Shown: piece by piece, positions 1-5,008 of the stretch
Layout of the letters: each line of letters begins with the position of its first letter
Position numbering within the stretch: position 1 is the first letter of the stretch
NCBI GenBank assembly: GCA_017883345.1
Contig: JADGNT010000421.1
Span: 1-5,304 of the forward strand
Origin: Candidatus Solibacter sp.
Lineage (GTDB): Bacteria; Acidobacteriota; Terriglobia; Bryobacterales; Bryobacteraceae
Direction: 5' to 3'
DNA length: 5,304 nt
Notes under the pieces: model-generated
Told to the model about the DNA's origin: nothing
Database searches by the model: none
What the model saw: only the letters and a program-made list of their open reading frames with translations
Made by a program: the position numbers and the translations under genes

Positions 1-190
1 CTCCCGGATTCGCCGCCGCCGTCTGCCAGGTGATGCGCGTGCGTTCCCGGACGGAATCGATGAGCAGCGCAACCGCCTTGCGTTCCGGACCGGTCAGGTC
101 AGCCGGCGCCACCACCGTGGCATGCGTCAGGTCACTGGCGGCGAGGGCCGGCACGATCGAAAGAAGAAGGAAGGCGAATCTTCTGGTCAC
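1..190 (-). CDS. Exported protein, alpha-glucuronidase-like N-terminus (partial, 5' end only)
   Basis: Reading leftward from a GTG at 190-188, the frame stays open to the left edge (63 codons). It begins VTRRFAFLLLSIVPALAA, a clear Sec signal peptide with a TRR n-region, a hydrophobic core and an A-L-A-A cleavage region around residue 18. The mature part starts SDLTHATVVAPADLTGPE and continues with an RKAVALLIDSVRERTRITW segment. That strand-helix pattern (VVAPADLTGPE, then a helix ending in an R-T-x-I-x-W stretch) resembles the small N-terminal domain before GH67-type alpha-glucuronidases and related exported sugar enzymes. This assignment is from memory of the family and the catalytic domain is outside the window, so the exact enzyme cannot be named. 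The frame is open upstream of 190 to a TGA near 267-269, but only the GTG at 190 puts the signal peptide at the N-terminus. No Shine-Dalgarno sequence precedes it. It diverges from the broken DUF5060/DUF4038 gene, which suggests a shared carbohydrate-degradation role. Confidence 0.72.
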   Translation of the reverse strand, partial: MTRRFAFLLLSIVPALAASDLTHATVVAPADLTGPERKAVALLIDSVRERTRITWQTAAANPG

Positions 191-298
191 GGATGCTAAT
201 ATAGCGCGCCTGGCAGAATCCGCCCCGTTTTCGTCGTGTGCCCCAAAACGGTTAAGCACCCGTTGTCAAGCGGCGCAAGGCGTCGTAGAGTGGGTTAC
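191..298. promoter_or_regulatory. Divergent intergenic region with candidate promoters in both directions
   Basis: Plus strand: TTGTCA at 263-268 (5 of 6 to the sigma70 -35 consensus), a 17-bp spacer, then TAGAGT at 286-291 (4 of 6 to TATAAT). This would start transcription near 298, at the GTG of the following gene. Minus strand: TATATT (complement of 198-203) ends 7 nt before the GTG at 190, again predicting a start at or next to the start codon; its -35 position holds only a GC-rich hexamer. Between the two lies an inverted repeat, CCGTTTT (225-231) and AAAACGG (245-251), with half-site centres 20 bp apart. These are sequence matches only. Confidence 0.4.
225..251. promoter_or_regulatory. 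Operator-like inverted repeat between divergent genes
   Basis: Perfect 7-bp arms, CCGTTTT and AAAACGG, are separated by 13 bp and centred on 238, so the half-sites lie on the same DNA face about two turns apart. The position, between two divergent exported sugar-enzyme genes and upstream of both candidate -10 elements, suits a dimeric regulator controlling both. No regulator gene is in the window and the motif is not one I can name. Confidence 0.3.
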
Positions 299-845
299 GT
301 GAAGAAGATGCGCCAAACGGCGGGGACCTGGTTCGCCTTGGCATTCGCCGCCTCCACCATGCCGGCGACGGCCGCCGTGCATATCTGGGACAAATAGGAA
401 GTGACCTTGACCAGTATCCGCTCCTGGGCGAACCCCTATACCGATGTGACGGTTTGGGTGGATCTTACAGGTCCCAACTTCAAGAAGCGCGTTTACGGGT
501 TCTGGGACGGCGGGCAGACCTTTCGGGTGCGGATTCTGGCCACCGCACCGGGACCCTGGACCTGGCGAAGCGGCTCCAATCCTCCCGACCAGGGCCTTGC
601 GGGGAAGACCGCGTCTCTCGTGGCGGTCGACTGGACCGAGGCGGAGAAGCTGAAGAACCCCCTGCGACGCGGGTTCTTGCGAGCCACGGCCAATCATCAC
701 GCTCTGGAGCTGGCGAATGGCACGCCCTTCTTCGTTATCGGCGACACCTGGTACGCCACCGGCGCCAATCGCTTTAAATGGTACGACGACGACCGGAAGC
801 GCCCCCTCGGACCGCCGGCAGGGTTCAAAGACTACGTCCGTATGC

Positions 846-895
846 GGGCCCGGCGCCACCGCGGGGATCCCGGCCGGGAGGTAATTAGTTACCTC
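846..895. repeat. Run of back-to-back palindromes at the gene break
   Basis: In about 50 bp there are GGGCCC (846-851), GGCGCC (852-857), CCGCGG (859-864), GGGATCCC (864-871), CCCGGCCGGG (869-878) and the hairpin GAGGTAA-TTAG-TTACCTC (878-895, 7-bp stem, 4-nt loop). They abut or overlap almost without gaps. The run begins where the DUF4038 likeness ends, and sits 35 bp before the phosphorylase start. The last hairpin is AT-richer than its surroundings and lies where a promoter-proximal operator could be; it has no T-tract, so a classical terminator is unlikely. The origin is unknown. Confidence 0.6.
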
Positions 896-918
896 TATTC
901 AACAAGACTCTTCGACCC

Positions 919-930
919 GATAATAGGACC
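919..930 (+). promoter_or_regulatory. Candidate -10 and weak ribosome-binding site of the phosphorylase gene
   Basis: GATAAT at 919-924 matches 5 of 6 positions of TATAAT but ends only 6 nt before the ATG at 931, so transcription from it would give a leaderless mRNA. The -35 position (896-901, TATTCA) is poor. The AGGA at 925-928 is the only Shine-Dalgarno-like stretch and lies just 2 nt from the ATG, closer than usual. Translation could instead be coupled to the upstream remnant frame, whose TGA overlaps the ATG. Confidence 0.25.
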
Positions 931-3522
931 ATGAAACCCGTCCAGGTGTTCCATGTCATTCCGTCACTGCCCGCTCCGCTCGAAGGACTTCGCCAGTTGG
1001 CGTACAACCTGCGTTGGGCTTGGGACCACGATACCATCGAACTGTTTCGACGCCTCGATAGCGACCTCTGGGAATCCACCGGGCACAATCCGGTTCTGAT
1101 GCTGGGTTCGATCGACCAGGCGGAACTCGAGGCCGCGGCCAAGGATGAAGCGTTCCTGGCGCATCTGGACCGGACGCTCAAGGAACTCGATGCCTATCTG
1201 ACCAGCCCATCCACATGGTTCCATCGGACTTATGGCACCCCCGAAGCCATGCTAGTGGCCTATTTCTCGGCGGAGTTCGGCTTGACCGAGTGCCTGTCGG
1301 TTTTCGCCGGAGGCCTCGGCGTGCTCGCCGGCGATCACCTGAAAGGGGCCAGCGATCTCGGCGTGCCTTTGGTGGGCGTCGGCCTGCTTTACCAGCAGGG
1401 TTATTTCAAACAGTACCTGAATCCGGCGGGTTGGCAACAGGAAACCTACGAAGATAACGACTTTCGCAACCTCCCGCTGAGCCTCGAACTACAGCCGGAC
1501 GGGCGTCCCTTGACCATCGAAGTCGCCTACGACGGACGTGCCGTGACCGTCCAAATCTGGAGGGTGCGCGTGGGCCGGGTCAATCTCTTCCTGCTCGATA
1601 CCAATGTGGCCGCCAATCGCCCGGAAGATCGCGACATCACCGATCAGCTCTACGGCGGCGATCTGGAAACGCGCCTGAAACAGGAGATCCTCCTCGGCAT
1701 CGGCGGACATCGCGCGTTGGAGGCGCTTGGCCTCGCGCCCACGGTCTATCACATGAACGAGGGCCATTCTGCTTTCCTCGCGGTGGAGTGGGTTCGCCGG
1801 CTGATGGAGCAGCAGAAGCTCTCCTTTGCCGAGGCGCGCGAGGTGGCATCGGCCGGCCTGATCTTCACCACCCACACTTCCGTGCCGGCGGGCCACGACT
1901 ACTTCCCGCCGGCTTTGCTCGATCGTTACCTCGGCGACTACATTCGCCGCCTGGGACTGGCTCCCGCGGACTTCTACGGGTTGGGACGCCTGCACCCGGA
2001 ACGTCAGGATGAGGACTTCTGCATGACGGTGCTTGCCCTGCGCACGGCGTCCGCCAGCAACGGCGTCAGCAAACTTCACGGCGAGGTCAGCCGCGGCATG
2101 TGGAAGGCCATCTGGCCGGGCGTGCCGGAGGATGAGATCCCCATCGGTCACGTGACCAACGGGGTGCATTTTCGCTCCTGGATTTCGTACGAGATGAATC
2201 AGCTATACGACCGGTATCTCGGGCCGAAATGGCGCGAGGAACACGCCGATCCTAATCTGTGGCGGCGCGCGGAGAGTATTCCGGCCGAGGAGCTATGGCG
2301 CACCCACGAGCGGCGCAGGGAACGGCTGGTGGCGTTCGCCAGGCGCCGCCTGCGTATCCAGCTTCTGCGCCGCGGCGCGCCCCAATCGGAAATCGACGCC
2401 GCCGACGAAGTGCTCGACCCCGATGCCCTGACCATCGGCTTTGCACGCCGCTTTGCCACCTACAAGCGCGCCACGCTGCTGCTGCGCGACGTCGAGCGCC
2501 TGCGGCAGATTCTCAACCAGCCGGGCCGGCCGGTGCAGATCGTCTTTGCCGGCAAAGCCCATCCTCGCGACGATGCCGGCAAGGCGCTGATCCAGCAGGT
2601 CGTCAAGCTCGCCCAGCAGAAAGAGTTCCGCCGCCGCCTGGTCTTCCTGGAAGACTACGACATGGCCGTGGCCCGATACCTCGTGCAGGGCTCCGACATC
2701 TGGCTCAATACGCCGCTTCGGCCCCAGGAGGCCAGCGGCACCAGCGGCATGAAGGTGCTGCCCAACGGCGGTCTGAATCTCAGTATTCTCGACGGCTGGT
2801 GGGACGAGGCCTGGCAGGACGCCGCCGCGCAAAAGCGCTTCATCGGCTGGGCCATCGGAAACGGCGAGAGCTACACCAACCGCGACGATCAGGACCAGGT
2901 GGAATCGGCGGCGCTCTACGCCTTGCTGGAGCGGGACATCGTCCCTGGCTTCTATGAGCGCAGCGCCGACGGGCTGCCCCGCCGCTGGATCGCCCAGATG
3001 AAGAGCTCCATTTCCACCTTGTGCCCGGCGTTCAACATGCAGCGCATGGTCAAACAGTATGCCGCGGATTCCTACGTGATGGCCGATGAAAAGTACCAGC
3101 AACTCACGGCGAATCAGGCAGCGCGGGCCAGCGCGCTGGCGGCGTGGACCGCCCACGTTCAGGCGCACTGGAAGGAAGTTCGTGTCGAATCGGTGGATTC
3201 TTTGACTCACACGCTGCTTCCGGTCGGCAGCCGTCTCCAGGTGCGGGCGCGCCTTCAGCTTGGCGCACTGACCCCGGATCAGGTCGCCGTCGAACTCTAC
3301 GTGGGCAGACTCGACGCCGACGGCGAGTTGACCGGCGCTTACGCAATTCCCATGCAGCCCGCCGGTGAGGCCACCGGCGGCGTATGGACTTTCGAGGCCG
3401 TCACGGTGCCGTGCCCCAGAAGCGGGCTCCACGGCTATACCGTGCGGATCACGCCTTTCCATCCGGACGCACCGAAAGCTTTCCTGCCCGGAGTGATCAC
3501 CTGGGCGGATGCCGGTGGGTAG
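931..3522 (+). CDS. glgP: Alpha-glucan (glycogen/maltodextrin) phosphorylase, DUF3417-type GT35
   Basis: The 863-residue cytoplasmic enzyme should release glucose-1-phosphate from the non-reducing ends of alpha-1,4-glucans (EC 2.4.1.1), using pyridoxal phosphate. Residues about 10-120 form the DUF3417 N-terminal domain (LAYNLRWAWDHD, then WESTGHNPV). Family motifs follow in order: YFSAEFGL (111-118), GGLGVLAGDHLKGASDLG (127-144), YHMNEGHSAF (273-282), TTHTSVPAGHDYFPP (313-327), HGEVSRGMW, GHVTNGVHFRSW, ARRFATYKR (505-513), VFAGKAHPRD, EDYDMAVARYL (574-584), and the cofactor site EASGTSGMKVLPNGGLN with the PLP-binding lysine at K608. Residues about 710-863 are the helical and beta-rich tail of this subfamily, ending LPGVITWADAGG. 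Length and all core motifs are complete, and the ATG at 931 sits just before DUF3417. The segment before GGLG reads SVFA, where I would expect PIYS. No other glycogen gene is adjacent, so it seems a stand-alone gene. The REP-like doublet starts at its stop codon. Confidence 0.97.
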   Translation: MKPVQVFHVIPSLPAPLEGLRQLAYNLRWAWDHDTIELFRRLDSDLWESTGHNPVLMLGSIDQAELEAAAKDEAFLAHLDRTLKELDAYLTSPSTWFHRTYGTPEAMLVAYFSAEFGLTECLSVFAGGLGVLAGDHLKGASDLGVPLVGVGLLYQQGYFKQYLNPAGWQQETYEDNDFRNLPLSLELQPDGRPLTIEVAYDGRAVTVQIWRVRVGRVNLFLLDTNVAANRPEDRDITDQLYGGDLETRLKQEILLGIGGHRALEALGLAPTVYHMNEGHSAFLAVEWVRRLMEQQKLSFAEAREVASAGLIFTTHTSVPAGHDYFPPALLDRYLGDYIRRLGLAPADFYGLGRLHPERQDEDFCMTVLALRTASASNGVSKLHGEVSRGMWKAIWPGVPEDEIPIGHVTNGVHFRSWISYEMNQLYDRYLGPKWREEHADPNLWRRAESIPAEELWRTHERRRERLVAFARRRLRIQLLRRGAPQSEIDAADEVLDPDALTIGFARRFATYKRATLLLRDVERLRQILNQPGRPVQIVFAGKAHPRDDAGKALIQQVVKLAQQKEFRRRLVFLEDYDMAVARYLVQGSDIWLNTPLRPQEASGTSGMKVLPNGGLNLSILDGWWDEAWQDAAAQKRFIGWAIGNGESYTNRDDQDQVESAALYALLERDIVPGFYERSADGLPRRWIAQMKSSISTLCPAFNMQRMVKQYAADSYVMADEKYQQLTANQAARASALAAWTAHVQAHWKEVRVESVDSLTHTLLPVGSRLQVRARLQLGALTPDQVAVELYVGRLDADGELTGAYAIPMQPAGEATGGVWTFEAVTVPCPRSGLHGYTVRITPFHPDAPKAFLPGVITWADAGG

Positions 3523-3643
3523 GGTGGGGCAGCCAATCCTGGCTGCAGCCGGTTTTCAGCCGGCGTTTGCCGAGTGCGAAGGCTTGCGCATCGCCCGAAA
3601 GAGCCGCCTAAAAGGCGGCTGCAGGCAAGATTGCCCGCCCCCC
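3522..3643. repeat. REPIN/BIME-like element: two inverted REP-type hairpin repeats
   Basis: The left arm (3522-3564) and the reverse complement of the right arm (3603-3643) share 25 of 31 ungapped positions over the core that begins CAATC and contains TGCAGCCG. A 38-bp unrelated spacer (3565-3602) separates them. Each arm holds two hairpins. Left: GCAGCCA/TGGCTGC (3529-3546) and GCCGGTT/AGCCGGC (3548-3564, one G-T wobble). Right: GCCGCCT/AGGCGGC (3603-3619) and GGCAA/TTGCC (3624-3635). Differences between arms keep pairing: C3533-G3542 corresponds to G3625-C3634, and G3552-C3560 to C3607-G3615 when compared in the same orientation. A GTAG tetranucleotide lies at 3519-3522 beside the left arm, as in many REP sequences. 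Such doublets are usually spread by RAYT (Y1-type) transposases encoded elsewhere. It could also slow or end transcription of glgP, but has no T-tract. Confidence 0.72.
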
Positions 3644-3688
3644 AAAATCCTGAAACAGATAGCTGGCTCTCTTTTGCCGTCTTTGGCC

Positions 3689-3726
3689 TATAATCATCTT
3701 GAAGCGCAGCGCTATCGAGTGACGCC
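3689..3726 (+). promoter_or_regulatory. Promoter (-10) and short leader of the isoaspartyl methyltransferase gene
   Basis: A perfect TATAAT occupies 3689-3694, predicting a start near 3701 and a leader of about 26 nt. No good -35 lies 16-18 bp upstream. A perfect inverted repeat, AGCGC-A-GCGCT (3703-3713), sits at the predicted start of the transcript and could be an operator or a leader hairpin. The ribosome-binding site is weak (GAG at 3717-3719, 7 nt before the ATG). Confidence 0.5.
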
Positions 3727-4437
3727 ATGCATGTACCGGCAACGATACGCCTGACCGGCGGCCTGATGTTCCTTGCCGCGATCGCCGCGCCTTTGACGGG
3801 CGGCGACCCGTTCTCCCCGCTACGCGAGCAGATGGTCCGGCAGATTGAGGACCGCGGCGTACGCAATCCCGATATCTTGCGCGTGATGCGCGCCACTCCC
3901 CGGCACCTGTTCCTTCCTGGGGATCTACAGTCCGGGGCCTACCAGGATCGGCCCCTGCCGATCGGCTACGATGCCACCATTTCGCAGCCGTACATTGTGG
4001 CGCTGATGACGGAACTCTTGGAACCCGCGAAATCACATCGGGTGCTCGAAATCGGCACCGGCTCGGGCTATCAGGCGGCTGTGCTGGCGCAACTCGTAGA
4101 CCACGTCTACACCATCGAAATCGTCCCGGCGCTGGCCCAGTCGGCGCAGCAGACTTTGCGCCGCCTGGGATATTCCAACGTCACGGTTCGCCAGGGAGAC
4201 GGATACCGGGGATGGCCTGAGGAAGCGCCGTTCCCGCGCATCATTTTGACCGCGTCGCCGCCGGAAATTCCGCAGACTCTCGTCGACCAGTTGGCTCGCG
4301 GAGGCCGCCTGGTCGCGCCCGTGGGGCGCATGGGCAGCCAGGAACTGGTGCTGATTGAAAAAAAGGCGGACGGCTCGCTCCGCCGCCGAAGCGTGGGTCC
4401 GGTGGCCTTTGTGCCGATGAAGCCGGGGGGCCGTTAG
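3727..4437 (+). CDS. pcm: Protein-L-isoaspartate O-methyltransferase with signal sequence
   Basis: This 236-residue enzyme should methylate L-isoaspartyl residues in aged proteins using S-adenosylmethionine (EC 2.1.1.77), starting their repair. Recognisable family segments are RATPRHLFLP (about 55-64), the substrate-site stretch IGYDATISQPYIVALMTE (79-96), SAM motif I VLEIGTGSGYQAA (106-118), the acidic strand VYTIEIVP, the motif GDGYRGWP (157-164), LARGGRLVAPVG and the terminal FVPM. The enzyme looks complete. Residues 1-27 (one arginine, then LTGGLMFLAAIAAPL) are a hydrophobic leader before the usual N-terminal helix LREQMVRQIEDRGV, so the protein is probably exported or membrane-anchored rather than cytosolic. 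An alternative start at ATG 3766 would cut into this leader. The more usual G-Q before TIS is D-A here. It is transcribed alone from its own TATAAT and converges with the DUF2934 gene, with only 14 bp between stop codons. Confidence 0.95.
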   Translation: MHVPATIRLTGGLMFLAAIAAPLTGGDPFSPLREQMVRQIEDRGVRNPDILRVMRATPRHLFLPGDLQSGAYQDRPLPIGYDATISQPYIVALMTELLEPAKSHRVLEIGTGSGYQAAVLAQLVDHVYTIEIVPALAQSAQQTLRRLGYSNVTVRQGDGYRGWPEEAPFPRIILTASPPEIPQTLVDQLARGGRLVAPVGRMGSQELVLIEKKADGSLRRRSVGPVAFVPMKPGGR

Positions 4438-4443
4438 CCGGCT
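4421..4443. terminator. Possible stem-loop at the convergent gene ends
   Basis: AGCCGG (4421-4426) pairs with CCGGCT (4438-4443) around the TAG of the methyltransferase gene, between two convergent genes. The stem is only 6 bp with an 11-nt loop, and no T-tract follows on either strand, so it is a weak candidate for a shared terminator. Confidence 0.2.
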
Positions 4444-4451
4444 CCATCCGC

Positions 4452-4643
4452 CTATCTGCGGTTCGCGCTCTGCTCTTCTTCGGCGCGAACTTCATCTTCG
4501 GCTTGCAGCCAGTCGTCCATCTCCGAGCCCGATTCATTGCCTTGCAGGACGTAGAGTTCGTAGGCTCGCATCCGGATACGTTCTTCCAGGGGAAACTGCG
4601 CCGTGGGGTCGGCGACCGCTTCTACGCGCGGAGGGTGTGCCAT
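4452..4643 (-). CDS. DUF2934 family small protein
   Basis: The 63-residue protein carries the DUF2934 signature at about residues 21-49: ERIRMRAYELYVLQGNESGS followed by EMDDWLQAEDEV. The pattern is I-R-x-R-A-Y-E-L-Y, a short G-containing loop, then D-W-L-x-A-E. Its function is unknown; the family consists of short, charged, predicted helical proteins, sometimes in several copies per genome in Acidobacteria and Proteobacteria. The N-terminus (MAHPPRVEAVADPTAQFPLE) is proline-rich and probably flexible, the C-terminus is acidic, and there is no signal peptide or membrane segment. The ATG at 4643 has a strong Shine-Dalgarno sequence, AGGAGGAGGA (complement of 4649-4658), 5 nt upstream, by far the best ribosome-binding site in the window. 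It is not in an operon with a recognisable partner. The pair of 34-bp direct repeats lies about 90-165 bp upstream. Confidence 0.88.
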   Translation of the reverse strand: MAHPPRVEAVADPTAQFPLEERIRMRAYELYVLQGNESGSEMDDWLQAEDEVRAEEEQSANRR

Positions 4644-4730
4644 GACAATCCTCCTCCTGCCTTACGGTACATCCAATCCGCCCGCCTTACAAGGAGCAGG
4701 CGCCAAAGTCGCCAAAGTGGCAGGGTGATC

Positions 4731-4806
4731 CCAGTGCCAGAATTTTGCCAGTGAACCCGTGCGTTTCCAACCCCACTGCCGGAATTTTGCCAGTGAGCCC
4801 GAGCGT
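4731..4806. repeat. Two 34-bp direct repeats at a 42-bp period
   Basis: The unit at 4731-4764 and the unit at 4773-4806 match at 30 of 34 positions, sharing GGAATTTTGCCAGTGA-type cores (first G is A in copy 1) and ending in CCCG(T/A)GCGT. Each unit contains two direct TGCC(A/G)G hexamers 11 bp apart (4735 and 4746; 4777 and 4788). The 42-bp period is close to four helical turns, so all four hexamers fall on roughly the same DNA face. A smaller repeat, GCCAAAGT at 4702-4709 and 4711-4718, lies just before. It may be a protein-binding array or part of a dispersed family; only two units are seen and no leader or cas gene, so it is not a CRISPR array. Confidence 0.65.
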
Positions 4807-5008
4807 CTCGGCCGGATCGAGCATCAACTACTCGATGTCCGCGGCCAATCACGATGCGTCCGGTTGCCCTGCGAACACGTTCCAGGGCCTCAACATGCGC
4901 CAACGGCTGGACAAGAGGGCTGCCGGCGGCCTGGACGACTCGCACTCCAGGTCAAACGGCCCTCCGCATGCCCCATAACAACCGAGAGGAGAATCGGGAT
5001 GGCTTCTT
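4807..5008. other. Region without a recognisable gene
   Basis: No convincing gene lies between the direct repeats and the end of the right-edge gene. A plus-strand frame ending at a TAA at 4976-4978 has strongly G/C-biased third positions from about 4799 (SVSAGSSINYSMSAANHDAS and onward), but its only upstream starts fall inside the repeats, no ribosome-binding site is evident, and the peptide resembles nothing I know. It could be the tail of a decayed gene. No tRNA-like fold or strong promoter was noticed. Confidence 0.3.

Larger units (their letters stand above)
299..934 (+). pseudogene. Broken secreted glycoside hydrolase, DUF5060 + start of DUF4038 (apiosidase-like)
   Basis: From GTG 299 (or ATG 308) the frame reads VKKMRQTAGTWFALAFAAST, a signal peptide, ending in A-T-A-A before VHIWDK, then TAG at 395-397. 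The same frame resumes with EVTLTSIRSWANPYTDVTVW and continues as a recognisable DUF5060 beta-sandwich (FWDGGQTFRVRI, APGPWTWRSGS). The linker RRGFLRATANHHALELANGT leads into the DUF4038 start (PFFVIGDTWYATGANRFKW, then GFKDYVRMR at about 828-847). Signal peptide and domain match in one frame on either side of the stop, so the TAG interrupts one gene; WDKQ with CAG changed to TAG is the simplest history. Family likeness stops at about 848, leaving roughly 180 codons where I would expect well over 400, so most of the DUF4038 barrel is missing. The frame then runs through unrelated sequence to a TGA at 932-934, overlapping the ATG of the phosphorylase as ATGA. Family members are exported enzymes acting on plant-type polysaccharides. 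Restart at GTG 401 would give a cytoplasmic fragment without an active site. Confidence 0.82.

Noticed and set aside
264..269. Consensus TTGACA on the minus strand as a -35 for the left gene
   Set aside because: The position 17 bp further on holds TTGGGG, which is not a -10 element, and the TATATT at 198-203 is far too distant.
395..397. TAG read as an amino acid (suppression or pyrrolysine)
   Set aside because: The gene is also truncated at its 3' end, other genes here use TAG as a normal stop (glgP, pcm, DUF2934), and no supporting machinery is visible.
266..859. 197-codon minus-strand open frame opposite the broken hydrolase
   Set aside because: It is antisense to a region with clear DUF5060 likeness on the plus strand, has a low-complexity G/P/R-rich product and matches no family.
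1489..2169. 226-codon minus-strand open frame inside glgP
   Set aside because: It is antisense to conserved motifs of the phosphorylase, and the product shows no domain pattern.
2293..3462. 389-codon minus-strand open frame inside glgP
   Set aside because: It is fully antisense to the well-conserved phosphorylase. Long antisense frames are expected opposite GC-rich genes with biased third positions.
4731..4806. CRISPR array
   Set aside because: There are only two repeat units, separated by 8 bp, with no spacer-length gaps and no cas genes.
4622..4945. Minus-strand 107-codon frame encoding a repeated ARxHWQNSG peptide
   Set aside because: The peptide repeat is just the 34-bp DNA repeat translated (42 bp is a multiple of three). 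The frame overlaps the DUF2934 start and its ribosome-binding site and has poor codon bias.
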